A stretch of 64,000 bases of DNA, taken from CAVQKZ01 sp963837325. GTDB lineage: Bacteria > Actinomycetota > Actinomycetes > Mycobacteriales > Jatrophihabitantaceae. Both the position numbers and the translations under genes were made by a program. Under the pieces are notes generated by a model, which saw only the letters and a program-made list of their open reading frames with translations, had not been told where the DNA came from and did not search any database. The stretch's first letter is position 1, and every line of letters starts with the position of its first letter. The stretch covers positions 1,178,001-1,242,000 of the forward strand of contig CAWIMV010000002.1 of the NCBI GenBank assembly GCA_963837325.1, in the 5' to 3' direction. Of the stretch, positions 7,317-15,024 are shown one piece after another.

Positions 7317-8114
7317 ATGGCCCAGAACCCCGTCATCAACAAGTTCGGCCAGGTTTCCGGCGGTAACCGCCCCGGCGTGCCGACACCGACGGCCGATGAC
7401 CTGCAGAGCATGTACAGCAAACCCGCCTACGCCGGGCCGACCGGTTCCCGGCGCTACATGACCCTCGATGACGTCGTCCAGCGCACCGGCGCGATGTTGG
7501 GCGTGCTGCTCGTCGCGGGGGCCATCTCGTGGATCGCAACCCCCGACCGGCTCGCCGCCCCGGTGCTGATCATCTCCCTCATGGGCGGGCTCGGCCTCGG
7601 GCTCTACATGTCGTTCACGATGAAGGTGAATGCGGCGCTGGCCATCACCTACTCGGTCTTCGAGGGCGTTTTGCTCGGCGCGATCAGCCGCATCTTCAAC
7701 AACGCCTACCCGGGCATCGTGATCCAGGCGATCACGGGCACGGTGATGGTCGCCGGCGGCATGCTGTTCGTTTACAAGATCGGCGCCATCCGGGTCACCC
7801 CGAAGTTCACCCGCATCGTCGTCGGCGCCACGATCGGCGTCTTCGGGCTGATGCTGATCAACCTGGTGGCCTACCTGTTCCACCCGGGCGGCCTCGGCCT
7901 GCGTGACGGCGGGGCGCTCGCCATCGGGTTCAGCATCCTCTGCATCGTCATTGCGTCGATGAACCTGGTCATGGACTTCGACATGATCGAGCAGGGCATC
8001 CGCAACGGCACCGACGAGAAGTTCGCCTGGTACGCCTCGTTCGCGCTGATGGTCACGCTGATCTGGCTCTACATCGAGATCCTGCGCCTGCTGAGCTACT
8101 TCGCCCGCAGGTAA
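7317..8114 (+). CDS. Bax inhibitor-1/YccA family membrane protein
   Basis: The 265-residue protein has a cytosolic N-terminus of about 50 residues (MAQNPVINKFGQVSGGN) followed by seven hydrophobic helices. That is the layout of actinobacterial Bax inhibitor-1-like (TMBIM/YccA, PF12811-type) proteins. Conserved features are YMTLDDVVQRTGAML before helix 1, TYSVFEGVLLGAISRIFN, and the C-terminal MDFDMIEQGIRNGTDEKFAWYASFALMVTL with the paired acidic residues of the family pore. AGGAGG at 7301-7306 supports the ATG at 7317. Family members are linked to ion leak and stress tolerance; the role here is not known. Confidence 0.9.
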   Translation: MAQNPVINKFGQVSGGNRPGVPTPTADDLQSMYSKPAYAGPTGSRRYMTLDDVVQRTGAMLGVLLVAGAISWIATPDRLAAPVLIISLMGGLGLGLYMSFTMKVNAALAITYSVFEGVLLGAISRIFNNAYPGIVIQAITGTVMVAGGMLFVYKIGAIRVTPKFTRIVVGATIGVFGLMLINLVAYLFHPGGLGLRDGGALAIGFSILCIVIASMNLVMDFDMIEQGIRNGTDEKFAWYASFALMVTLIWLYIEILRLLSYFARR

Positions 8115-8131
8115 GCGCCGCCAGAAACACG

Positions 8132-8179
8132 CGAGGGCGGATCTGGAGTCTCCATCCGGAGATTCCGGGTCCGCCCTCG
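8132..8179. terminator. Bidirectional hairpin terminator
   Basis: CGAGGGCGGA (8132-8141) pairs perfectly with 8170-8179, and inner sequence CTGGAGTCTCC/GGAGATTCCGG extends the stem with few mismatches. It sits between two convergent genes. There is no long T-tract, as is common in actinobacteria. The rest of 8180-8325 shows no gene. Confidence 0.75.
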
Positions 8180-8325
8180 GCGTTTGCCCGACCGGCCATT
8201 CCCCCACCGGATGTCCGCTCGCGCTCAACCGAACAACGACCCAAAGCGGTCTCGGTTACGCACCGTGACGGAAAATCCCGAGTCTTCCGCTTCGACCGGA
8301 ACTGCGAAATATGGGCGTTCGAGGG

Positions 8326-9546
8326 CTAGCTGAGCCGCTCCAACACCATCGCCATGCCCTGCCCGCCACCCACGCACATCGTCTCCAGGCCGAATTGCTT
8401 GTCGTGCGTCTGCAGCGAGTTGATCAAGGTGGCGGTGATGCGCGCGCCGGTCATGCCGAACGGATGGCCGACGGCGATCGCGCCGCCGTTGATGTTGAGC
8501 CGGTCCAGGTCGATCCCGAGTTCGCGCTGCGACGGCAACACCTGGGCCGCGAAGGCCTCGTTGATCTCGACCAGGTCGATGTCCCCGATGCTCATGTTGG
8601 CGTTGGCCAGCGCCTTCGTCGACGCGGCCACCGGCCCGAGGCCCATGATCTCCGGCGACAGGGCCGAGACGCCGGTGGAGACGATTCGGGCGAGCGGCGT
8701 GAGGCCTAGCGCCGCGGCCTTGGTGTCGCTCATGATCACCAGCGCGGCCGCGCCGTCGTTCAACGGGCAGCAGTTGCCCGCGGTCACCCGGCCGTCGGGC
8801 CGGAAGACCGGCTTGAGGGCCGAGACCGTCTCGTAGGTGACGCCGGCGCGCGGGCCGTCGTCGGTCGATACCACCGTGCCGTCGGGCAGCGTCACCGGCG
8901 TGATCTCGCGGGCCCAGAAGCCGTTCCGGATGGCTCGCTCGGCCAGGTTCTGCGACCGCACCCCGAAGTGGTCCATGTCCTCACGGCTGACGTCCTTGAG
9001 CAATGCGACGTTCTCGGCCGTCTGGCCCATGGCGATGTAGACGTCAGGCAGTTGGCCTTCCTCACGGGGGTCGTGCCATTCGCCCGCGCCGGACTCGGCC
9101 ACCTTCGCCGTGCGGGACTCGGCCTCGGCGTAGCGCGGGTTGTGCGTGTTGGGCCAACCGTCGGAGCTGCCCCGGCCGAAGCTGGACACGACCTCGACGC
9201 CGGCGGAGACGAACACGTCGCCCTCGCCGGCCTTGATCGCGTGAAAGGCCATCCGCGAGGTCTGCAGCGACGACGAGCAGTAGCGGTTGACGGTGGTGCC
9301 GGGCAGGAAGTCGTAGCCGAGCGCGACGGCGGTGATCCGGGCGATGTTGAAGCCGCCTTCGCCGCCGGGCTGCCCGCAGCCCATCATCAGGTCGTCGATC
9401 TCGTGCGGGTTGAGCGCGGGCACCTTGTCGAGGGCGGCTCGCACGATCTGGGTCGCCAGCTCGTCGGGCCGAATGCTGGCCAGCGAACCCTTGACCGCGC
9501 GGCCGATCGGCGAACGTGCGGCAGCGACGATCACGGCTTCTGTCAT
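8326..9546 (-). CDS. Acetyl-CoA C-acyltransferase (thiolase)
   Basis: The 406-residue protein is a complete thiolase, which cleaves 3-ketoacyl-CoA in beta-oxidation or condenses acetyl-CoA. The N-terminal MTEAVIVAAARSPIGRA, the nucleophile block NRYCSSSLQT (Cys near residue 89), the late GGAIAVGHPFGMTGAR with the catalytic His, and the final CVGGGQGMAMVLE with the second catalytic Cys are all present. The ATG at 9546 has GGAGG just upstream, although the reading frame stays open for another 900 bases without family sequence. It may serve the same fatty-acid route as the fadE pair 1.3 kb away. Confidence 0.9.
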   Translation of the reverse strand: MTEAVIVAAARSPIGRAVKGSLASIRPDELATQIVRAALDKVPALNPHEIDDLMMGCGQPGGEGGFNIARITAVALGYDFLPGTTVNRYCSSSLQTSRMAFHAIKAGEGDVFVSAGVEVVSSFGRGSSDGWPNTHNPRYAEAESRTAKVAESGAGEWHDPREEGQLPDVYIAMGQTAENVALLKDVSREDMDHFGVRSQNLAERAIRNGFWAREITPVTLPDGTVVSTDDGPRAGVTYETVSALKPVFRPDGRVTAGNCCPLNDGAAALVIMSDTKAAALGLTPLARIVSTGVSALSPEIMGLGPVAASTKALANANMSIGDIDLVEINEAFAAQVLPSQRELGIDLDRLNINGGAIAVGHPFGMTGARITATLINSLQTHDKQFGLETMCVGGGQGMAMVLERLS

Positions 9547-9602
9547 GAGGGCCTCCGAGTCATGGGCGCTGCTGCCGATGCTGCCATCCCGCCGCCCGGG
9601 TG

Positions 9603-10646
9603 TCAGGGATCGGTGGTCGTCGTCACCGCATCCGGGATGGGGACGGCCATCTCGGCCGACGCGCTGACGGGCACGCGCGGCCGGCGACGGCGCAGCTGGG
9701 CCCACGGTCCCCGGCGCCCGGCCCGCTCGCCGTGGCGATCGGTGGCCGCAACCTCGGTACCGGGCCGGGCGGCAGCCTGGGCGGCCGCGCGGGCCACCGG
9801 CTTGGGCAGCCGGGTGGTGAACGTACTGGCCGAGGTGACCCGGGTGCTGAGACCCAGCGCGTCGAGTGCGCTCGGCAGCAACGCCTCGGCCGCGGCCGCG
9901 TACCCGGCCGCGCTGGGATGGAACTGGTCGTCGCTGAACAGGTCCAGGCGCGACGCGAACAGCGGCCCGAGCAGGTCGCCGAGGGACACTGTGCGCCCGC
10001 CCGCGCTGACGACCACGACCGTCTGGGCGGCGGCCAGGGTGCGCGACAGCCGACGGGCGTAGGCGCGCAGCGGCTGGGCCAGCGGCCGAATCGTGCCCAA
10101 GTCGGGACAGGTACCGACGACGACCTCGGCGCCCCGGGCCCGCAACCGGCGCACCGCCGTCTCCAAGTGACGCACCGACTCCGTCGGCTTGACCCGGTGG
10201 GTGACGTCGTTCGCGCCGATCATGATGATCGCGAGCTCGAGTTCGGCCGAGCCGAGCTCGTCGAACTGGGCCGCGAGATCGCCGGACTCGGCGCCGACGA
10301 CGGCCACGTTGGTCACGTGCACGGGCCGGCGAGCGACATCGGAGATCCCGATCGCGAGCTGAGCCGCCGGGGTGTCCCGGTCGCGGTACACGCCGTATCC
10401 GGCAGCCGAGGAGTCGCCGAGCATGGCGATCCGGATCGGCGGGCCGTCGGTGGGCACGCCCGCTGCCGCCCACGTCGTGTCGTGCGAGACGGGCGGGGCA
10501 GTCTCGGGGGCCGGAATGCGGCGGCGAGCCAGCTTGCTCTCGCCGATGAGCAAGCCGAACAGGGCGGCGCCACCGACTGCCCCGATGGCGCCCAGCCCGC
10601 CGCCGCCGTACGCGGCTATCTTCCTAGCCTGGCTCGCGCGACTCAC
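9603..10646 (-). CDS. Membrane-anchored SGNH/GDSL hydrolase
   Basis: The 347-residue protein begins with a short basic stretch and one membrane segment (AAYGGGGLGAIGAVGGAALF), so it is probably anchored with the enzyme outside. The SGNH blocks follow: MLGDSSAAGYG with the catalytic Ser, IGANDVTH with the block III Asn, and DDQFHPSAAGY with the catalytic Asp-His pair. The last 60 residues are Ala/Arg-rich and look disordered. The family contains esterases and lipases acting on lipids or acylated polysaccharides; the substrate is unknown. The GTG at 10646 has AGGGAG upstream. It is divergent from cbs with 42 bp between start codons. Confidence 0.8.
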   Translation of the reverse strand: MSRASQARKIAAYGGGGLGAIGAVGGAALFGLLIGESKLARRRIPAPETAPPVSHDTTWAAAGVPTDGPPIRIAMLGDSSAAGYGVYRDRDTPAAQLAIGISDVARRPVHVTNVAVVGAESGDLAAQFDELGSAELELAIIMIGANDVTHRVKPTESVRHLETAVRRLRARGAEVVVGTCPDLGTIRPLAQPLRAYARRLSRTLAAAQTVVVVSAGGRTVSLGDLLGPLFASRLDLFSDDQFHPSAAGYAAAAEALLPSALDALGLSTRVTSASTFTTRLPKPVARAAAQAAARPGTEVAATDRHGERAGRRGPWAQLRRRRPRVPVSASAEMAVPIPDAVTTTTDP

Positions 10647-10675
10647 CAATACTCCCTTCGTCCGACCTTCGAGGC

Positions 10676-10681
10676 TAACGT
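10676..10681 (+). promoter_or_regulatory. Leaderless -10 box for cbs
   Basis: TAACGT ends 7 nt before the ATG at 10689. Only 42 bp separate this gene from the divergent hydrolase. Confidence 0.65.
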
Positions 10682-10688
10682 GCCGGTC

Positions 10689-12056
10689 ATGAGCTATTCC
10701 GAGTCGCTCGTCGACCTGATCGGCAATACCCCGCTGGTTCGGTTGAACAGCGTCACCGCAGGGCTGGCACCGACCGTGCTGGCCAAAGTCGAATACTTCA
10801 ATCCGGGCGGGTCGGTGAAGGACCGGATCGCCCGGCGCATGATCGACGCGGCCGAGCAATCCGGCCAGCTGCAGCCCGGGGGCACGATCGTGGAGCCGAC
10901 GTCCGGCAACACGGGGGTCGGGCTGGCGATCATCGCTCAGCAGCGCGGCTACCACTGCATCTTCGTCTGCCCGGACAAGGTGAGCGGCGACAAGGTCAAC
11001 ACGCTGCGGGCGTACGGCGCCGAGGTCGTCGTCTGCCCGACCGCCGTGGCGCCGGCCGACCCCCGCTCGTACTACAGCGTCTCGGATCGGCTGGCCCGGG
11101 AGACGCCCGGCGGCTGGAAGCCCGACCAGTACGCCAACCCGAACAATCCGCTGTCGCACTATGAGACCACCGGGCCGGAGATCTGGGAGCAGACCGACGG
11201 CCTGATCACCCATTTCGTCGCCGGCGTCGGAACGGGCGGCACGATCAGCGGTGCCGGGCGCTATCTCAAGGAGAAGTCCGGCGGATCGGTGCGAATCGTC
11301 GGCGCCGACCCGGAAGGCTCGGTGTACTCCGGTGGCAGCGGCCGGCCTTACCTGGTCGAGGGAGTGGGCGAGGACTTCTGGCCGGCGACCTACGACCCCG
11401 ACATCTGCGACGAAATCGTGCCCGTGTCCGACGGCGACTCGTTCGCGATGACGCGCCGACTGGCCCGTGAGGAAGGCATGCTCGTCGGCGGTTCGTGCGG
11501 CATGGCGGCCGAGGCGGCGCTGCGCGTGGCGGCGCGACTGGGCCCCGACGACCTGGTGGTCGTGCTGCTTCCGGACGGCGGCCGCGGCTACCTGTCCAAG
11601 ATCTTCTCGGACAAGTGGATGGCCGACTACGGCTTCCTCGGCGCGTCCGGTCAGACCACGGTTCTGGACGTGCTGCGGGGCAAGTCCGGCGAGACCCCGA
11701 CGCTGGTCCACGCCCATCCCAACGAGACGATCCGGGAAGCGATCGACATCTTGCGCGAGTACGGGGTGTCCCAGCTCCCGGTCGTACGGGCCGAGCCGCC
11801 GATCACGGCCGGCGAGGTCGTGGGCTCGGTGTCGGAGAAGGCGTTGCTCGACGCGTTGTTCAACGGCGACGCGAGTCTCGCCGACGCCGTCGAGCCGCAC
11901 ATGTCGCCGCCGCTGCCCATCGTCGGCTCGGGCGAGCCGGTGTCGGCGGCGATCGCGGCCCTGACCGAGGACGGCGCGCTGCTCGTACACGTCGACGGCA
12001 AGCCGGCTGGTGTGATCACCCGCCAAGACCTGCTCGGACACCTCGCCGGCAGCTGA
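10689..12056 (+). CDS. cbs: Cystathionine beta-synthase
   Basis: The 455-residue protein has the PLP fold type II catalytic domain of cystathionine beta-synthase, with the Schiff-base lysine in GGSVKDR (Lys44), the PTSGNTG substrate loop near residues 70-76, and GVGTGGTISGAGRYL for PLP phosphate binding. Two CBS motifs fill residues 330-455 (TIREAIDILREYGVSQLPVV and HVDGKPAGVITRQDLL), as in the mycobacterial enzyme. It condenses serine (or O-acetylserine) with homocysteine to make cystathionine. The next gene, 31 bp on, encodes cystathionine gamma-synthase/lyase, so the pair forms a transsulfuration unit. Confidence 0.93.
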   Translation: MSYSESLVDLIGNTPLVRLNSVTAGLAPTVLAKVEYFNPGGSVKDRIARRMIDAAEQSGQLQPGGTIVEPTSGNTGVGLAIIAQQRGYHCIFVCPDKVSGDKVNTLRAYGAEVVVCPTAVAPADPRSYYSVSDRLARETPGGWKPDQYANPNNPLSHYETTGPEIWEQTDGLITHFVAGVGTGGTISGAGRYLKEKSGGSVRIVGADPEGSVYSGGSGRPYLVEGVGEDFWPATYDPDICDEIVPVSDGDSFAMTRRLAREEGMLVGGSCGMAAEAALRVAARLGPDDLVVVLLPDGGRGYLSKIFSDKWMADYGFLGASGQTTVLDVLRGKSGETPTLVHAHPNETIREAIDILREYGVSQLPVVRAEPPITAGEVVGSVSEKALLDALFNGDASLADAVEPHMSPPLPIVGSGEPVSAAIAALTEDGALLVHVDGKPAGVITRQDLLGHLAGS

Positions 12057-12075
12057 GCCGGCGACGGGCGTTGAG

Positions 12076-12081
12076 TACGGT
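12076..12081 (+). promoter_or_regulatory. Leaderless -10 box for metB
   Basis: TACGGT ends 6 nt before the ATG at 12088, inside the 31-bp gap after cbs, so this gene may also be transcribed on its own. Confidence 0.6.
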
Positions 12082-12087
12082 CGGGGC

Positions 12088-13236
12088 ATGACCGAGGCGC
12101 CGCGCGGATTCGACACCCTGGCCATCCATGCCGGTCAGGAGCCCGACCCGCTGACCGGCGCGGTGGCCGTCCCGATCTACCAGACGTCGACGTACAAGCA
12201 GGACGGCGTGGGCGGGCTGCGGGGCGGCTATGAGTACAGCCGCAGCGCGAACCCGACGCGGACCGCCCTGGAGGAAGCGCTGGCCGCGATCGAGGGCGGC
12301 ACGCGCGGCTTGGCCTTCGCCAGCGGGCTGGCGGCCGAGGACGCCCTGCTGCGTGCTGTCTGCCGGCCGGGCGATCACGTGATCCTGCCCGGCGACGCCT
12401 ACGGCGGGACGTTCCGGCTCGTCGCCCGGGTGTTGGCACCCTGGGGTCTGGAGTACACCCCGGTGCCACTGGGTGACCTGGATGCGGTGCGGGCGGCGGT
12501 CCGTCCCAACACCAGGCTGATCTGGTGTGAGACGCCGACCAACCCGCTGCTGGGCATTGCCGACATCGCCGCGCTGGCCGAGATCAGCCGGGCGGCGTCG
12601 GCCCGGCTGGTCGTCGACAACACCTTCGCCTCGCCCTACCTCCAACAGCCACTCGCACTCGGCGCCGACGTCGTCGTGCACTCCACCACCAAGTATCTCG
12701 GCGGCCACTCCGACGTGGTGGGCGGTGCGCTCGTCACCGGCGACGTCGCGATGGGTCAGGACCTCGCGTTCCACCAGAACGCGATGGGCGCTGTCCCGGG
12801 TCCCTTCGACGCGTGGCTGGTGCTGCGCGGCATCAAGACGCTCGGCGTCCGCATGGACCGGCACTGCCAGAACGCCGAACGCGTGGTCGCCTTCCTGCTC
12901 GACCACCCCGCCGTGGACCGGGTGTTCTATCCCGGGCTGCTGCAACACGCCGGGCACGATGTCGCGGCCCGACAGATGCGCGACTTCGGTGGCATGGTGT
13001 CGTTCACGCTGCGCGGGGGTGAGGAGTCGGCCCTGAAGGTCTGCGAGCTGGTGCAGCTGTTCACGCTGGGCGAGTCGCTGGGCGGGGTGGAGTCGCTGAT
13101 CGAGCATCCCGGCCGGATGACCCACGCGAGCGTGGCCGGCTCACCGCTCGAGGTGCCCGCCAGCCTGGTCCGGCTCTCGGTCGGCATCGAGAACGTCGAG
13201 GACCTGCTCGCCGACCTGGCTCAAGCCCTGGCCTGA
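12088..13236 (+). CDS. metB: Cystathionine gamma-synthase / gamma-lyase
   Basis: The 382-residue protein is a Cys/Met-metabolism PLP enzyme of fold type I. Family signatures are YEYSRSANPTRTALE near residue 48, FASGLAAEDALL near 80, the lysine loop HSTTKYLGGHSDVVGG around residue 202, and the C-terminal GGVESLIEHPGRMTHAS and RLSVGIE blocks. It either joins O-succinyl/acetylhomoserine with cysteine or splits cystathionine; sequence alone does not separate these. Together with cbs it handles sulfur flow between methionine and cysteine, which in actinomycetes also feeds mycothiol. Its last 16 bases overlap the convergent GNAT gene. Confidence 0.9.
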   Translation: MTEAPRGFDTLAIHAGQEPDPLTGAVAVPIYQTSTYKQDGVGGLRGGYEYSRSANPTRTALEEALAAIEGGTRGLAFASGLAAEDALLRAVCRPGDHVILPGDAYGGTFRLVARVLAPWGLEYTPVPLGDLDAVRAAVRPNTRLIWCETPTNPLLGIADIAALAEISRAASARLVVDNTFASPYLQQPLALGADVVVHSTTKYLGGHSDVVGGALVTGDVAMGQDLAFHQNAMGAVPGPFDAWLVLRGIKTLGVRMDRHCQNAERVVAFLLDHPAVDRVFYPGLLQHAGHDVAARQMRDFGGMVSFTLRGGEESALKVCELVQLFTLGESLGGVESLIEHPGRMTHASVAGSPLEVPASLVRLSVGIENVEDLLADLAQALA

Positions 13237-13793
13237 ACCCACTCGTCCTCGAGCAGCGCGTAGACCAGTTCGTCGGTCCATTCACCCTTGAACCATTCGT
13301 TCTGGACGAGCTGGGCCTCGCGCCGCATGCCGAGCCGCTCGGCCACCCGGGCCGAGGCGGTGTTGCGGGCGTCGAGGCGGGCGACGATCCGGTGCAGGCC
13401 CAGCCCGTGCTCTGGATCGAAGCCCAGCCGAAGGAGCTCCGGCAGCGCTTCGGTCGCGTAGCCGTGGCCGGTGTGTTCGGGCGCGAAAACGTAGCCGATC
13501 TCGCCGCCGCGATGTTCGCGGCTGCGCCAGAACAGCACGAGGTCGCCGATGAGCTCACCCGACCCGCGCAGCTCGACGCCCACGAACAGGGCCTGCCCCT
13601 CGTCGTCCAGCGTTGACCTCGTATGTGTACCGGCCATGCGCGCGACGACCTGCTCGTAGGTGAGCGGCGGGTGTGGGATGTACCGGCAGACGTCCTCGCG
13701 CGACTTGTACGCGTACATCGCATCGGCGTCGCCCGGACCGAGCGGACGCAGGCTGAGCCGGGCGGTGTGGATCGGGTAGTCGGGGTTGAGCAC
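13221..13793 (-). CDS. GNAT family N-acetyltransferase (RimJ/RimL type)
   Basis: The 190-residue protein carries the RimJ/RimL-like acetyltransferase fold. It has TARLSLRPLGPGDADAMYAY at the N-terminus, EIGYVFAPEHTGHGYATEAL around residues 98-117 with the acetyl-CoA loop, and LDARNTASARVAERLGMRREA, the hallmark asparagine-serine turn. The C-terminus EWFKGEWTDELVYALLEDEW is also typical. The start is a GTG at 13793. Such enzymes acetylate protein N-termini, antibiotics or small molecules; nothing here fixes the target. The 3' end overlaps metB by 16 bases on the opposite strand. Confidence 0.85.
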   Translation of the reverse strand: MLNPDYPIHTARLSLRPLGPGDADAMYAYKSREDVCRYIPHPPLTYEQVVARMAGTHTRSTLDDEGQALFVGVELRGSGELIGDLVLFWRSREHRGGEIGYVFAPEHTGHGYATEALPELLRLGFDPEHGLGLHRIVARLDARNTASARVAERLGMRREAQLVQNEWFKGEWTDELVYALLEDEWVQARA

Positions 13794-13839
13794 CCGGCCA
13801 TCCTGGCACCGCCGGTCAACGCGTCGGCGCCGGCAGCAC

Positions 13840-13845
13840 TACCGT
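13840..13845 (+). promoter_or_regulatory. Leaderless -10 box for acuC operon
   Basis: TACCGT ends 6 nt before the ATG at 13852. It decides this start over an in-frame ATG at 13786 that would overlap the divergent GNAT gene. Confidence 0.65.
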
Positions 13846-13851
13846 CAAGCC

Positions 13852-15024
13852 ATGACCTGTACGGCGGCGGCGGTATGGGACGAGGCCTACCTCGGCTACG
13901 ACTTCGGCGAGCACCCGCTCAACCCGATCCGGCTGGAGCTCACGATCCGGCTGGCCCGCGAACTCGGCGTACTGGACGGATTGGAGCTGCTGGCCCCACG
14001 CCCGGCCGACGAAGCGCAGTTGCTGACGATCCACCGCGCCGACTACCTCGACGCGGTCCGGCAGGCAAGCTCGGATCCCACCTTCGCCGGTTACGGCCTC
14101 GGCACGGCCGACGACCCGGTGTTTCCCGGGATGTTCGACGCCTCGGCGCTGGTTGCGGGCGGCTCGGCCATCGCGGCCCGCCAGGTGTGGGACGGGGCCA
14201 GCGAGCATGCGGTCAACATCGCCGGCGGGCTGCACCACGCGATGGAAGGTTTCGCGTCCGGGTTCTGCGTCTTCAATGACGTCGTGCTGGCCATCCGCAC
14301 GTTGCTCGCGGCCGGGGCGCAGCGGGTCGCGTACGTCGACATCGACGTCCACCACGGTGACGGCGTGCAGGCGGCCTTCTACGACGACCCGCGCGTATTG
14401 ACGATCAGCCTGCACCAGGATCCGCGCACGCTGTTCCCGGGCACCGGCCTGCCGACCGAACTCGGCACCGGCCCAGCCGAGGGCACGGCCGTCAACGTGG
14501 CGTTGCCGCCCGGAACCGGTGACAGCGGCTGGTTACGCGCCTTCGGGGCGGTCGTGCCCGGCGCGGTGCGGGCCTTCCGTCCCGATGTGCTGGTGACCCA
14601 GTGCGGCTGCGACACCCACCACGAAGACCCGCTGGCCAACCTCGAACTGTCCGTCGACGGCCAGCGGACCGCGATCGCGGCGCTGCACTCGCTCGCGCAC
14701 GAGGCCGCGCACGGCAAATGGGTAGCCCTGGGCGGTGGCGGCTACGGCGTGATCCGCTGCGTCCCGCGCACCTGGACCCACCTGCTGGCCGAAGCCGCGG
14801 GCCAGCCGGTGCCGTTCGACACTTCGATCCCGCCGGGCTGGGTCGACTACCTGCGTCAGCGGGGCGTGCGTGGCGAGCTCCCGCGGTCGATGGGCGAGGG
14901 TCGGGCCGTGCACAGCACCCCGTGGGTGCCAGGCGACGACAGTTGGCTGGATCGTTCGATCGGTGCCACCCGCAACGCGGTCTTCCCGTTGCTGGGCCTG
15001 GATCCGGACGATCCGCGTGACTGA
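13852..15024 (+). CDS. acuC: AcuC-type protein deacetylase (histone deacetylase fold)
   Basis: The 390-residue protein has the zinc-dependent histone-deacetylase fold. Visible are EHPLNPIRLELT at the N-terminus, the catalytic His pair region NIAGGLHHAMEGFASGFCVFND, the zinc-binding YVDIDVHHGDGVQ near residue 168, TQCGCDTHHEDPL (second zinc Asp region), and the glycine-rich LGGGGYG. AcuC removes acetyl groups from lysine of acetyl-CoA synthetase in Bacillus. The next gene begins inside this one (8-nt overlap) and encodes a protein acetyltransferase, so writer and eraser of lysine acetylation are made together. The family is clear; the target protein is inferred. Confidence 0.9.
   Translation: MTCTAAAVWDEAYLGYDFGEHPLNPIRLELTIRLARELGVLDGLELLAPRPADEAQLLTIHRADYLDAVRQASSDPTFAGYGLGTADDPVFPGMFDASALVAGGSAIAARQVWDGASEHAVNIAGGLHHAMEGFASGFCVFNDVVLAIRTLLAAGAQRVAYVDIDVHHGDGVQAAFYDDPRVLTISLHQDPRTLFPGTGLPTELGTGPAEGTAVNVALPPGTGDSGWLRAFGAVVPGAVRAFRPDVLVTQCGCDTHHEDPLANLELSVDGQRTAIAALHSLAHEAAHGKWVALGGGGYGVIRCVPRTWTHLLAEAAGQPVPFDTSIPPGWVDYLRQRGVRGELPRSMGEGRAVHSTPWVPGDDSWLDRSIGATRNAVFPLLGLDPDDPRD

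Noticed and set aside
9603..12125. 840-residue minus-strand frame covering cbs
   Set aside because: Only its last 347 codons (from GTG 10646) are a real SGNH hydrolase. The upstream part is antisense to cbs and has no family features.
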